From contig JBFMAZ010000082.1 of the NCBI GenBank assembly GCA_040755415.1, positions 1 to 64,000 on the forward strand: 64,000 nt of DNA, written 5' to 3'. A program made the translations under genes and the position numbers. This stretch comes from QYQD01 sp040755415. GTDB lineage: Bacteria; Desulfobacterota; QYQD01. This document shows, piece by piece, positions 7,921 through 17,865 of the stretch. The notes beneath the pieces are model-generated. The model did no database searches, was not told the origin of the DNA, and saw nothing but the letters and a program-made list of their open reading frames with translations. Each line of letters opens with the position of its first letter. The stretch's first letter is position 1.

Positions 7921-7975
7921 CCGGTGCGGTTTACTGCAGTTAGACGAAAAAGGCCCCGGATGGTTTACAGCAGTT
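7921..7975 (-). promoter_or_regulatory. Tandem direct repeats upstream of the ECF sigma gene
   Basis: Two direct repeats, GGTTTACTGCAGTT (7928-7941) and GGTTTACAGCAGTT (7962-7975) as read on the plus strand, lie 34 bases apart, close to three helix turns, and each is preceded by CCGG. They sit 20-70 bases before the sigma start, where an activator or the sigma itself could bind. The function is inferred from position only. Confidence 0.4.
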
Positions 7976-8018
7976 TTAATAACTTGTGCCCCGACCTTAT
8001 AAAAACATGCATTCATGG

Positions 8019-8675
8019 TCAGAGATTACCTTTTATTATCTCAGAAACGGCCTTACTCTTGACCGTCTTTTCCACTAAATCCGCCATAACCAGGTTGAGA
8101 ATGTGTTCTATCTCGGCCTCAGTTATAAATAAGAACTCCTCTGATTGAAATCTAGCCTCAAAGACCTCCTCTTTTATGAGCCGGCCCTGTTTATCCCCCC
8201 AATAAAGTCTTAACCGGGCCTTTCCCACCAGGGCGGGTAAAAGCGGACTGGCGCCAACCTCTCTTTTACAACTAAACTCCTCGATAGTTCCGGTTAATAG
8301 GCCGTTAACTGTCATGGCCGTAAAACCATCTGCGCTCCGGTCCCATGACGGAATATCAATAACCTTGATACCGGCCTCTTCCAGCCCCCTCTTTAGGGAC
8401 GCAGCAAACTCCGTATCCAGGCGTTCGTCCCTCAGGTAATAAAAGTCCTCGCCTCCCAGATTATTATATCTTTTAAAGAGGAGCCTCCTTTCGGTACGGT
8501 TATCCGTAAAAGGTGCCAGAGCTATGGAGGGTGGCTCCTTAAAGGTATAATAGGAACGCAGCGCAGTAGGAGGCCAATAAGTCAACCCCACCTGAAACTC
8601 ACGATCTGCTGCGCACCCAGGAAGAAACAACACAGCCAGGGACAATACTATAAATAACTTTGCTATCCATTTCAT
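8019..8675 (-). CDS. Outer-membrane-type lipoprotein of unknown function
   Basis: The signal sequence ends in the lipobox LPGC, with Cys at about residue 21 followed by Ala, which favours the outer membrane. The mature part of about 198 residues has the PSIALAPFTDNR start and GLLTGTIEEFSCKRE strands of periplasmic proteins of the YajG/LPS-assembly lipoprotein type, and ends in a helix of about 40 residues. I cannot name the family with confidence. It lies upstream of the ECF sigma gene on the same strand, with 111 bases between. Confidence 0.7.
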   Translation of the reverse strand: MKWIAKLFIVLSLAVLFLPGCAADREFQVGLTYWPPTALRSYYTFKEPPSIALAPFTDNRTERRLLFKRYNNLGGEDFYYLRDERLDTEFAASLKRGLEEAGIKVIDIPSWDRSADGFTAMTVNGLLTGTIEEFSCKREVGASPLLPALVGKARLRLYWGDKQGRLIKEEVFEARFQSEEFLFITEAEIEHILNLVMADLVEKTVKSKAVSEIIKGNL

Positions 8676-8692
8676 GGCTTCCTCCAGATAAG

Positions 8693-8848
8693 TTAGTGTT
8701 CATCCGGAAACTGCCGTTTTCGGATTCACGCTTTCAGCGATTAGCTATCAGCAAAAATCTAAAATAAACAACACATTAAGCTGAACGCTGAAAGCTGAGT
8801 GCTGAGAGCACATCCAAATTTTTGGGGTTTCGGGATGGGAACGCGTTA
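8693..8848. mobile_element. MITE-like element, family B, copy 1
   Basis: The ends GTGTTCATCCGGAAACTG and TTTCGGGATGGGAAC are inverted copies of the family-B terminus. The interior consists of AGCGATTAGCTATCAGC and AGCTGAACGCTGAAAGCTGA runs and matches copy 5 (48997-49190) closely. No coding capacity. Confidence 0.6.
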
Positions 8849-8924
8849 ATTGATCTTTGAAAATATAACAAAATATAATCATAAATGAAACCCTAATGCC
8901 AGAGTAGGCAGGGCAAAAATAACC

Positions 8925-8953
8925 TTGAAATTTCTCCAGGTATTAGGTAGAAG
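8925..8953 (+). promoter_or_regulatory. Promoter of the tRNA-Val gene
   Basis: A -35 box TTGAAA (8925-8930) and a -10 box TAGAAG (8948-8953) are separated by 17 bases. The expected start lies a few bases before the mature tRNA 5' end at 8964. Confidence 0.5.
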
Positions 8954-8963
8954 TAGAACAACC

Positions 8964-9039
8964 GGGCGGTTAACTCAGTGGTTAGAGTGCCATCCTCACA
9001 CGGTGGAAGTCGCAGGTTCGAATCCCGCACCGCCCACCA
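8964..9039 (+). tRNA. tRNA-Val (anticodon CAC)
   Basis: The acceptor stem pairs GGGCGGT with ACCGCCC. The D arm is ACTC..GAGT, the anticodon stem CCATC/GGTGG closes the loop CTCACAC with anticodon CAC, and the T arm GCAGG-TTCGAAT-CCCGC is canonical. The 3' CCA is encoded (9037-9039). It reads GUG codons. It stands alone between a promoter and a strong terminator. Confidence 0.97.
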
Positions 9040-9050
9040 TGATCAAAACA

Positions 9051-9080
9051 AAAGGCCAGTCTTTGGACTGGCCTTTTTTG
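9051..9080 (+). terminator. Rho-independent terminator after tRNA-Val
   Basis: The arms AAAGGCCAGTC and GACTGGCCTTT are perfectly complementary around a four-base loop and run into six T. It ends the single tRNA transcript. The rest of the gap to 9183 shows no further feature. Confidence 0.9.
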
Positions 9081-9183
9081 TCAGAAATACCTTGACAGCA
9101 CCGGCAACCAGGGCATAGATTTGCAAGTAAGGGATGCAACCTACGTTCGAACGTGCTAACGTGTAAACGGATAAACGGTTGAT

Positions 9184-9933
9184 ATGGATATAGATAAATT
9201 AAAAGATCTGCTCTTGTCAGTGCAGGAAGGCCGGACAGAGGTTGAAGAGGCCCTCCAGGCCCTGAAAAACCTGCCTTTTGAGGATATGACCTATGCCAAA
9301 ATCGACCATCACCGGCCCCTGCGTCAAGGGTTTGCAGAGGTAGTCTTCGGTGAAGGGAAGACCGTCGAACAACTGCTTAAGATCGTTACTTCCATTTACG
9401 AACACAGCGACCGGGTTCTGGTCACCAGGATCAGCGAAGACAAGGCCGCATACATCCGTTCCTCCCTCCCGGCCGCCGATTACTATCCATTGTCCCGGTT
9501 ATTGATCCTTAAGAAAAAAGAGCCGGAAATTGTCGGTAAAGGGACCATCCTGGTCATTTCCGCCGGCACTTCGGATATCTCCGTAGCCGAAGAGGCTTAC
9601 CTTACGGCGCAGATAATGGGCAACCGGGTGGAGTATCTCTATGATGTAGGTGTAGCCGGTATCCATCGGCTTCTCAGTCATAAAGAAAAAATTGCCTCTG
9701 CTTCTGTATTCATTGTGGTGGCCGGGATGGAAGGCGCCCTACCCAGCGTAGTGGGCGGGTTGGTAGATAAACCGGTGATTGCTGTACCCACCAGCGTGGG
9801 ATACGGCACGAGCTTCGGAGGGATTGCGGCCCTTCTGGCCATGCTTAATTCTTGCGCGGCAGGTGTAGCCGTAGTCAATATAGACAACGGGTTCGGCGCC
9901 GGTTATATCGCCAGTCTTATCAATAGGCTATAG
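9184..9933 (+). CDS. larB: Nickel-pincer cofactor biosynthesis protein LarB
   Basis: LarB carboxylates and hydrolyses nicotinic acid adenine dinucleotide, the first step to the nickel-pincer cofactor of lactate racemase and related enzymes. The N-terminal part has DHHRPLRQGFAEVVFGEGKT, and the C-terminal half is the PurE-like domain with VISAGTSDISVAEEA, YDVGVAGIHRL, VAGMEGALPSVVGGL and TSVGYGTSFGGIAALL. The 249 residues match the family. larC and larE are not in the window. The ribosome site before ATG 9184 is weak. Confidence 0.95.
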   Translation: MDIDKLKDLLLSVQEGRTEVEEALQALKNLPFEDMTYAKIDHHRPLRQGFAEVVFGEGKTVEQLLKIVTSIYEHSDRVLVTRISEDKAAYIRSSLPAADYYPLSRLLILKKKEPEIVGKGTILVISAGTSDISVAEEAYLTAQIMGNRVEYLYDVGVAGIHRLLSHKEKIASASVFIVVAGMEGALPSVVGGLVDKPVIAVPTSVGYGTSFGGIAALLAMLNSCAAGVAVVNIDNGFGAGYIASLINRL

Positions 9934-9944
9934 ATACCAAAACC

Positions 9945-10819
<875 letters not shown>

Positions 10820-10823
<4 letters not shown>

Positions 10824-12184
10824 CAGTTTTTGCCCCGGGCCGCGCGCACCTGCATCTTTATCCTTTGCACGGTCTCCCAGGAAAAGTCCGCGGCGCAGGG
10901 GAAAATGGAGTTGTTTTGATAAATAGGGTCGGCTGCGATAGGAAACCGGGCGGTCTCTACGGCCTTTAGCCAGAGAGGGGAACCTGGTATGGGGGAGTAC
11001 TCGGCCAGATAAGGCACCCCGCCCGCCGCCTTGACATACTCAATGGAATAGGCTACCTCCTGCCATTCCTGGCCGGGTAGGCCGGACAGGATATAGACTC
11101 CAATCTCTTTCGTCTCAAATCCAGCCTGCCGGAGACACTTAATAGCCTGTATCAAATCGCCCTCGCAGATCTTTCCGTCCATGTCCTTGTGCCGTGCCAT
11201 GTTGGCCGTTTCAAAACCAAATCGGATCGTCTTGAAACCGGCCTGGAAAAGGAGACGGGCGGTATAATCATCGATCTCCCGGATATGAAGGGCGTTTGGA
11301 GTATGAAACCTTACAGGCAATTTCTCTCTGATTACCCCTTCAAGTATAGGCCAGATATGCCTCTTCTTGTTAATAAGAAGGGCATCATCATAAAAAGTAA
11401 GGTCCTGTATGTTGTATTTTTGATACCAGTAATAAATCTCTCCAAGCACCGCCTCCGGGGCACGCTGCGTAAAACAGGGAAACAGCTTATGCGAGGCGCA
11501 ATAGGCACACCGGAAGGGGCAACCCCGCGAGGTAAGGAGGCAGACGTAGTCTCGGTTGCCGGGCAGGTCAAAGGCCGGGTAGGGATGGCCATCCAGTGTC
11601 TGCGTCTCGGGGATAAAGGCTGGCGCACAACCGGTAATGTTCGTCAGGAGGGGCCATACTGTTTCTTCACCCGGTCCGGGCAGGACATAATCGGCCCCGG
11701 AATACCCTCGCGCGTGATCTGCACAAAGGGTGGCATATATCCCGCCCAGGATAACCGGGACTCCGGGGAAAATCTTTTTCGTCAGGCGAATAGCCTCAAA
11801 TACCCCCGGATACCAGTAAGTCATGAGGGAGGTAACCAGAACGGCATCGGGTCTTTCTATCGCCTTAAGTCTGGCCCTGAACTCTTCCGGGGTTATGCCG
11901 TAACGGCTGTATGTCTTGGGGACATCTTTTAATCCGGCCGGTTTTGGCACCGGCGTTCTCAAAAAGTTGCCGGTCCCAAATTTTTGGCTTTTACTGCGCT
12001 TACTCTTCAGTCCCCCTGAAGTCTCTGAGTGACGGGTAGCGAGGCAATCGACAAAATCCACCACAAATCCGTTGCGGCGCAGTATGGACGCCAGATAGAG
12101 CAGACCTAAAGGCCTCGCCCATAGATCATAAGCGGCAAAGTCGTAAATCCAGGGATTGATAAGTAATAGACGGGGTTCAGGCAT
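10820..12184 (-). CDS. B12-binding-domain radical SAM protein
   Basis: The 454-residue protein begins with a cobalamin-binding-type domain (LLLINPWIYDFAAYDLWARP) and has the radical SAM cluster motif CPFRCAYC at about residues 219-226, followed by the fourth-strand YDDALL and a GFETANM stretch. Such proteins carry out methylations or rearrangements of unknown small molecules. A Lys/Arg-rich linker near residues 50-75 is an unusual insertion. It overlaps the upstream DUF523 gene by eight bases, so the two are translationally coupled. Confidence 0.9.
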
Positions 12185-13133
12185 GGTTTTTTAATTGGAG
12201 TTCCAGGGGGTGAGGATACAGATAGTACTGTTCTCTCAGATAAGGAAGATCACATCTACGTACATAGTGATTCAAAAGCGTAATAGGGACAATCAGAGGA
12301 ACACGCCCACGGCGGTAAGAATCGATGGCCTCCAGCAGCTCCTGTCTTTCATCCGGGGAAAGCTGATTTTTAAAACAACCCATAATATATTGCAGGACGC
12401 TGGCATTTTTGTTCGGTGTCACTTTCAAGCGCAGGGCCTCCAATAAAAAACCCTGGTATTGCGCATACAATCCCTTGAGTGAATTCTTTTGCGCCCCGGC
12501 TACCAATTTTTTCATCATACCGGAGCGCTTTGGACTGTGGGCAAGGATGAGCAGTTCGTGCCTGTTATGGAAATCTGCCAGATTATCCCAGCTCATCTTT
12601 TGTGTCCGCATCTCGCGCCACCTTTTAGAAACAAAGATACGCTCTATGAAGTTTTCCCGAATGGCAGGATCATGGAGCCGGTCTTCGTCTTGCACCGGAC
12701 AGAGCGGGAAATGGTCCATAAACGCCCGGGCAAATATTCCCATCCCGTTTTTTGCGCACCCCCCTTTTTCATTAAAGACCTTGATTCCCCTCACGCCGCA
12801 ACTGGGAGACCTGGCCTTAAAGATAAAACCCCACAGGTCTTCCTTCGCCAGTTCAACCACACACTTATGCGCCCAGCGGGCCATACGTTTTGTATGATCC
12901 TGACCGGTATGCATCGCCATCAGATGGGGGGAATCCGGATTTCCCACCAGGCGCAAGGGCTCCCGGGGGATACCCAGGCCGCTTTCAGCCTCCGGGCATA
13001 CCGGCCTATATTCCACGTACTGCCCCAGGGTATCGGTGATAAACCAATCCCGTTTGTGTCCACCGTCAAAACGGACTTTACTTCCCAGCAAACAGGCGCT
13101 GATGCCCAATTTTATGGTTTTCTCCATAACCAT
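12177..13133 (-). CDS. DUF523-DUF1722 fusion protein (YbbK/YbgA-like)
   Basis: The N-terminal DUF523 domain (about 1-155) shows GISACLLGSKVRFDGGHKRD and RPVCPEAESGLGIPREPLRL with conserved cysteines. The C-terminal DUF1722 domain (about 190-310) shows HSPKRSGMMKKLVAGAQK and YLREQYYLYPHPLELQLKNHA. The biochemical function is unknown; relatives sit beside DNA photolyase or 2-thiouridine genes. It is the first gene of a pair with the radical SAM gene. Confidence 0.92.
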   Translation of the reverse strand: MVMEKTIKLGISACLLGSKVRFDGGHKRDWFITDTLGQYVEYRPVCPEAESGLGIPREPLRLVGNPDSPHLMAMHTGQDHTKRMARWAHKCVVELAKEDLWGFIFKARSPSCGVRGIKVFNEKGGCAKNGMGIFARAFMDHFPLCPVQDEDRLHDPAIRENFIERIFVSKRWREMRTQKMSWDNLADFHNRHELLILAHSPKRSGMMKKLVAGAQKNSLKGLYAQYQGFLLEALRLKVTPNKNASVLQYIMGCFKNQLSPDERQELLEAIDSYRRGRVPLIVPITLLNHYVRRCDLPYLREQYYLYPHPLELQLKNHA

Positions 13134-13438
13134 CTCTAAATTGCGATATAAGAAATACGCATGGTTATCTGACTATATCAAGCGTGAGGCCCCCCGGCAA
13201 GGGGAAATTCCTATACATATCTAGTTGAGATGTTTGTATAACCAGAGAATAATGTGATATGATTATAAATCAGGGAAGGAAAGAAAAAATTGTTCCCTAT
13301 AAACTCATTTTTTGATGTAATAAAAAGAAGCCGGTTCTACTGACGGTGGACTCAGTCACCCGATGCTATTTTCATATTTTACCCATTAACGTGTACATTG
13401 GCGCTTGCGAAGTTTGAAGGTATGGGAGGTAGCTGTTT
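13134..13438. other. Intergenic region before the inositol-phosphate synthase gene
   Basis: This 305-base divergent gap must hold the promoters of both flanking genes. A possible -10 box TATGAT with a weak TTGTAT 18 bases upstream lies near 13235-13264 for the rightward gene. No repeat of the families found elsewhere was seen. A GGGAGG ribosome site lies nine bases before ATG 13439. Confidence 0.4.
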
Positions 13439-14542
13439 ATGGAGAAGATCAGGATAGCCATTTCGGGGCTTGGTAACTGTGCGAGTTCATTGATCCAGGG
13501 TATTACCTATTATAAAAACAAGGAGAGTAAAAAAACTATCGGATTGATGCACCGGGACATCGGAGGATACAAGGCCTCCGATATTGAGGTGGTAGCAGCC
13601 TTTGACATTGATAAAAGGAAGGTCGGAAAGGATGTATCCGACGCTATCTTTGAACTTCCAAACTGCACGACTGCATTTTGTAGAAATATACCAGGAACAA
13701 ACGTCCGGGTAAGAATGGGGCAGATACTCGATGGGTTTTCAGAGCACATGAAGAATTATGATGACAAATATACATTCGTCCTTAGCGACGAAAAGGAGGC
13801 GTCGAAAGAAGATATAATCAGGGTATTGAAAGAATCAGGGGCAGAGATGCTGTTAAATTACCTCCCGGTAGGTTCTGAAGAGGCGGTAAGGTTCTATGCT
13901 GAATGCGCCCTTGAGGCAGGGGTAGCCCTTATTAACTGTATGCCGGCTTTCATAGCCAGCGATCCGGAATGGGCGGATAGATTTAAAGAGAAAGGCATAC
14001 CGCTGATAGGTGATGATATAAAATCCCAGATCGGCGCCACCATCATCCATAGAACACTGGCCGATTTATTCAGGAAAAGGGGAGTAAGGCTCGAAAGGAC
14101 CTATCAGTTGAATACCGGCGGCAACACCGATTTCCTCAACATGCTCAACAGAAGCAGGCTTATCTCTAAAAGGGTATCGAAGACAGAGGCCGTCCAGTCA
14201 GTCCTGGCCGAAAGGCTTGCGCCCGAAGATATACACATCGGCCCCAGTGATTATGTGGCCTGGCAGAAAGACAATAAGGTCTGCTTTATCCGAATGGAGG
14301 GCAGACTTTTCGGCGACGTCCCCCTGGACCTCGAACTGCGGCTCTCGGTTGAGGATTCCCCGAACTCCGCAGGGGTGACCATTGATGCCATCCGGTGCTG
14401 CAAGCTGGCTCTGGATAGAGGCCAGGGGGGTGTTCTGTATTCTCCTTCTGCATACTTTATGAAACATCCTCCCAGACAGTTCACTGATGACGAGGCATAC
14501 CGGATGACCGAAGAATTCATCGCCGGGACGAGAGAGGTTTAA
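13439..14542 (+). CDS. ino1: Inositol-3-phosphate synthase
   Basis: The enzyme converts glucose 6-phosphate to 1L-myo-inositol 1-phosphate using NAD. The Rossmann start is IRIAISGLGNCASSLIQG, then DIEVVAAFDID, LNYLPVGSEEA, GDDIKSQIGATIIHR and the signature LNTGGNTDFLNML. The 367-residue length fits the short prokaryotic form known from actinobacteria and archaea. In anaerobes the product can feed inositol lipids or the solute di-myo-inositol phosphate; nothing here decides between these. Confidence 0.93.
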   Translation: MEKIRIAISGLGNCASSLIQGITYYKNKESKKTIGLMHRDIGGYKASDIEVVAAFDIDKRKVGKDVSDAIFELPNCTTAFCRNIPGTNVRVRMGQILDGFSEHMKNYDDKYTFVLSDEKEASKEDIIRVLKESGAEMLLNYLPVGSEEAVRFYAECALEAGVALINCMPAFIASDPEWADRFKEKGIPLIGDDIKSQIGATIIHRTLADLFRKRGVRLERTYQLNTGGNTDFLNMLNRSRLISKRVSKTEAVQSVLAERLAPEDIHIGPSDYVAWQKDNKVCFIRMEGRLFGDVPLDLELRLSVEDSPNSAGVTIDAIRCCKLALDRGQGGVLYSPSAYFMKHPPRQFTDDEAYRMTEEFIAGTREV

Positions 14543-14553
14543 CCATAAGGGGT

Positions 14554-14581
14554 TCGACTTACTGCACGGCTATGTTATAAT
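14554..14581 (+). promoter_or_regulatory. Promoter for the BCAM0308-like gene, ruvX and mltG
   Basis: A perfect -10 box TATAAT (14576-14581) has TCGACT (14554-14559, four of six matches) 16 bases upstream. The start site would lie about 75 bases before the ATG at 14661, which is preceded by a CGGAGGGA ribosome site. Confidence 0.45.
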
Positions 14582-14660
14582 AAACAAAAAACACCGGATA
14601 AATCCTGCAGGATACCATGTAGAAAAAAACGGTAAGGACACGAAAAACGGAGGGATTGGC

Positions 14661-15143
14661 ATGGACAAAGGTCAGTACGGCAGAAGAGACAGGTTGGTCC
14701 AGGAAAAAAGGCACGACACTTACAAAGAATGGGGAAAGTGGCCGGAACCGACTGTATGTACTGAATGTGGTTCCCTTTTCGAAGACGGGCGTTGGTCCTG
14801 GAAGAAGCCGCCTAAGAAGGCCAATAAGGTGGTCTGCCCCGCCTGTCAGCGTATCGCTGATGACTATCCGGCAGGCTATCTGGAGATCAAGGGCGATTTC
14901 TTCAAACAACACCGGGAAGAGCTGCTGAACCTCATCCATAATGAAGAGGAGTTGGAGAAGGGAGAACACCCCATGGAAAGGATCATGTCCATTGTGGATG
15001 AAGACGACCGCACCCTGATTAAGACAACCGGGGTGCATATAGCCCGCCGCATCGGGGAGGCCCTATCCCGGGCCTATCAGGGTGATTTTTCCTTACAGTA
15101 CGGCGATGCCGAAAAGACTATAAGGGTTTATTGGAGCCGGTAA
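14661..15143 (+). CDS. BCAM0308-like zinc-ribbon protein
   Basis: The 160-residue cytoplasmic protein has a zinc ribbon made by CTECG (about 31-35) and CPACQ (about 62-66), a pattern seen in the little-studied BCAM0308 family, followed by an alpha/beta domain ending AEKTIRVYWSR. RNA or ribosome binding is plausible from the NMD3-like ribbon but unproven. It is two bases before the ruvX start and shares a promoter with it. Confidence 0.75.
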   Translation: MDKGQYGRRDRLVQEKRHDTYKEWGKWPEPTVCTECGSLFEDGRWSWKKPPKKANKVVCPACQRIADDYPAGYLEIKGDFFKQHREELLNLIHNEEELEKGEHPMERIMSIVDEDDRTLIKTTGVHIARRIGEALSRAYQGDFSLQYGDAEKTIRVYWSR

Positions 15144-15145
15144 TT

Positions 15146-15553
15146 GTGCGCATTATGGGTCTGGACATAGGTACAAAGACCATAGGCATCGCCGTAAGCG
15201 ATGAACTAGGCATTACCGCTCAACCGCTAAAAACCTTATCCCGGAAGACTGAAGAGGAAGATATAGATGCCCTGAAAAGGCTTATCAGCGAGTTAAAAGT
15301 CACAGAAGTAGTCGTAGGGCTCCCCAAAAGAACGGACGGTAGCCTTGGACAGGCGGCGGTTTTGGTTCTGGAATTTGCAGAAAAGCTGAAATTGGCTATT
15401 CCGCAGCCTATCCACACCTGGGATGAGCGTTTTTCCACAGTGGCGGTTACAAGGACATTGCTTGCGGGTGACGTCAGCCGCGCCAAACGCAAAAAAGTGG
15501 TCAATCACCTGGCCGCGGCCTATATCCTCCAGGGTTTCTTAGACAGCAGATGA
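15146..15553 (+). CDS. ruvX: Putative Holliday-junction resolvase / pre-16S rRNA nuclease (YqgF)
   Basis: This RNase H-fold nuclease has the family start RIMGLDIGTKTIGIAVSDELG, the central VVVGLPKRTDGSLG, the WDERFSTVAV motif and a final Asp-containing helix. I chose GTG 15146 because it gives the usual MRIMGLD start and a GGAG lies nine bases upstream; the frame is open back to 15131. The last codon overlaps the start of mltG (ATGA). Confidence 0.93.
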   Translation: MRIMGLDIGTKTIGIAVSDELGITAQPLKTLSRKTEEEDIDALKRLISELKVTEVVVGLPKRTDGSLGQAAVLVLEFAEKLKLAIPQPIHTWDERFSTVAVTRTLLAGDVSRAKRKKVVNHLAAAYILQGFLDSR

Positions 15554-16599
15554 TAAGGATACCTGACCGCATTAGGAAATGTCTTAGGTGGCAGGTGCTG
15601 GTGGGTGTATATGTTGTACTTTTTCTCGCCTATCAGGTTTTCACCTTTCTCTATATCCCGCCGGAAAGGCATGCAAAGCCAAAGGTTATCTATATCCGGC
15701 CAAAGACCAAATTTCTGACTATTTCCCGTCAATTGCAAGACGAAGGCATTATTAGAAGCAGTTTTAAATTTGCTATATTGGCAAAACTCACCGGGTCAGT
15801 CAACCGGATAAGAGCCGGAGAATATGAACTAAGCCCCTCTATGCTCCCCCGGGAAGTGCTCAATAAATTGGTCAGTGGCTGGGTTATTCAGCACATGGTC
15901 ACTATCCCCGAAGGCTACAACATCTATCAGATTGCCGACACACTCGATAAGGAAGGGTTAGTAAAAAAACAGGAATTTCTGGCTAGGGCCTTTGACCAGG
16001 ATCTTATATTATCCCTTGGACTTGAGGGGAAAAGCCTGGAGGGTTATCTCTTCCCGGATACCTATGAATTTTGGCGGGATATGCAGACGGAAGACGTCCT
16101 TCGTAAGATGACAGGCCGGTTTAAGAAGATATACTCACAGAAGTATGCAGAAGAGGCTAAAGGACAAGGCCTGTCCATGCGTGAGGTTGTAACGCTGGCC
16201 TCCATTATTGAGAAGGAAACCGGTGTCCCGGGCGAGAGGAGACTTATTTCGGCTGTCTTCCATAACCGGTTGCGTCGCAGTATGCCCTTGCAGGCAGATC
16301 CGACGGTTATTTATGGGATACGCGATTTTAACGGCAACCTCACCAGAAAGGATCTGCAGACACTAACCCCTTATAATACATACATAATCAAAGGATTACC
16401 GCCAGGCCCCATAGCCTGCCCGGGGGAGGAGGCAATCAAAGCGGCCCTTAATCCTGCAAAAAAAAGGTATTTGTATTTTGTCTCCAAGAATGACGGTTCA
16501 CATCATTTCTCAAGCACCCTTGAAGCCCACCAACGGGCCGTCGCCATATACCAAAAAAAGCCTGTCTCAGACGTCCCGGCCTCTGACACTACTGATTAA
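15550..16599 (+). CDS. mltG: Endolytic murein transglycosylase
   Basis: MltG cuts nascent glycan strands in the inner membrane and sets chain length. The 349-residue protein has one N-terminal span (about 15-33), a LysM-like subdomain (ISRQLQDEGII) and the YceG catalytic core with ASIIEKET, the catalytic Glu motif, followed by FHNRL, LQADPTVIYG and PYNTYIIKGLPPGPIACPG. It overlaps ruvX by four bases. Its stop codon lies at the left end of a repeat element, so the last residues may have been changed by that insertion. Confidence 0.95.
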   Translation: MIRIPDRIRKCLRWQVLVGVYVVLFLAYQVFTFLYIPPERHAKPKVIYIRPKTKFLTISRQLQDEGIIRSSFKFAILAKLTGSVNRIRAGEYELSPSMLPREVLNKLVSGWVIQHMVTIPEGYNIYQIADTLDKEGLVKKQEFLARAFDQDLILSLGLEGKSLEGYLFPDTYEFWRDMQTEDVLRKMTGRFKKIYSQKYAEEAKGQGLSMREVVTLASIIEKETGVPGERRLISAVFHNRLRRSMPLQADPTVIYGIRDFNGNLTRKDLQTLTPYNTYIIKGLPPGPIACPGEEAIKAALNPAKKRYLYFVSKNDGSHHFSSTLEAHQRAVAIYQKKPVSDVPASDTTD

Positions 16600-16722
16600 T
16601 TGGTTTCCATCCGAAAATCCCCCTGTATCCCCCTTTTCCAAAGGGGGATTTCAATATTTCCCCCCTTTAGCAAAAGGGGGGGGTGGGGGGATTTGGTAGT
16701 TTTCGGATGGGAACTAATTAGT
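16597..16722. mobile_element. MITE-like element, family B, copy 2
   Basis: Ends TTGGTTTCCATCCGAAAA and TTTTCGGATGGGAACTAA are inverted copies. The interior has two C5/G5 hairpins related to those in family A. It begins at the stop codon of mltG. The remaining bases to 17011 hold no gene that I can see. Confidence 0.7.
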
Positions 16723-17011
16723 TTTTATTAAGGAACATCGGGTCCCACAAAAAGAGTGGGTTCGGAATCTTTTAGCTTGACAAGCTCGAGCCATTTTATA
16801 TAGAATTTGCGAAGCGTATGACTCCGTGACCATCTGACCCGGATAGGTAAAACTCCTGTCTAATCATTTTTTGAAGTGATGACATCTGGGTAAGCCGGCC
16901 GGGTAAATCAGGCGTCTAATTAAATAAAAAAACTTTCAACAGGATTGGCATAATTAGACAGTCTTTTTGTTTCGTCAGTTGTTGAATTTAACATGAAAGG
17001 AGGTGAAAAAG

Positions 17012-17425
17012 ATGAAAAAACTAGCAATTATTATGGCTGTAATCGCCTCTTTTTGCCTGGTAGCGGTGGCCTTTGCGGCAGAGCCGGATACGGTCACTAT
17101 CAGCAGTAAGGCCTATGCCAAGCATACCAAGGGCCTGGTAAAATTCACCCATAAGAAACATGCTGTTGATTTGAAGATCGGTTGTACCGACTGCCATCAT
17201 GTCTATAAGGATGGCAAGAATGTCTGGAAGAAGGGTGACGCGGTAAAAAAATGTGATAGCTGCCACAGTGTGGCCAAACCCATGGCCCAACTCTCCCCAC
17301 AGGAGAAGAAGCAATTGGCCTCACCGGAACTGGCATTTCATAAGAATTGTAAGGAGTGCCACATGCAGGCCAAAAAAGAAGGCAAAAAAGCACCGGTGGC
17401 CTGTACAGAGTGTCACGGCAAGTAA
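17012..17425 (+). CDS. Periplasmic tetraheme cytochrome c3
   Basis: A cleavable signal peptide (about residues 1-23, ending AVAFAAEP) is followed by four heme-binding motifs, CTDCH, CDSCH, CKECH and CTECH, with extra His residues (FTHKKHA, KHTKG, AFHKN) that supply the second axial ligands. At 137 residues this is the class III cytochrome c that links periplasmic hydrogenases or formate dehydrogenases to membrane complexes in sulfate reducers. I chose ATG 17012 because AGGAGG at 16998-17003 overlaps the upstream GTG and is eight bases from this ATG. It is monocistronic, with its own terminator. Confidence 0.95.
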   Translation: MKKLAIIMAVIASFCLVAVAFAAEPDTVTISSKAYAKHTKGLVKFTHKKHAVDLKIGCTDCHHVYKDGKNVWKKGDAVKKCDSCHSVAKPMAQLSPQEKKQLASPELAFHKNCKECHMQAKKEGKKAPVACTECHGK

Positions 17426-17451
17426 ATAAGCCGGTCTTAATGGCATAAGAG

Positions 17452-17490
17452 CGGGGATTGAGAGGTATTGCCTCCAATCCCCGTTTTATT
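17452..17490 (+). terminator. Rho-independent terminator of the cytochrome c3 gene
   Basis: Arms CGGGGATTG (17452-17460) and CAATCCCCG (17475-17483) enclose a loop that has a small GAGG/CCTC helix of its own, and TTTTATTT follows. Confidence 0.85.
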
Positions 17491-17538
17491 TGACAGTTTC
17501 ATAAAAAGTCACCTTTTCACGCAAAGGCGCAAACCTAT

Positions 17539-17668
17539 AAATCCGAAATCCTAATATCGAAACCCGAAACAAATCCTAAATCAAAATGCTCAAATGACCG
17601 AAACATAATTGTTTGGAATTTTGGTCATTTGAATTTGTTTCGTGTTTCGAATTTCGTGCTCCGGATTT
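17539..17668. repeat. A/T-rich long inverted repeat, family C, copy 2
   Basis: Arms begin AAATCCGAAATCCTAATATC and end CGTGCTCCGGATTT, with inner words CAAATGACC and GGTCATTTG also inverted. The unit resembles 25019-25164. Further right, 17784-17862 holds AGCTGAAGGCTGAAAGC and CTGTATTCTGTATTC runs that reach to four bases before the glcD start. Confidence 0.65.
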
Positions 17669-17865
17669 CTTGCATTTCTGCATCCTTGGCGGCCTTGCGT
17701 GATATTTGAGACCTTACACTCTCTCGCAGACAAAAAAGTAGTGTTTTTCTGGCCCCCTTCTGCTATAAAATCCAGACAGAAAGAGCTGAAGGCTGAAAGC
17801 TGAAAGCCAGGGTTTATATCCTGACTTCTGAATTCTGACTCCTGTATTCTGTATTCTTTACAAAT

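Noticed and set aside
11189..11932. Plus-strand frame of 247 codons
   Set aside because: Antisense to the radical SAM gene, with no family features.
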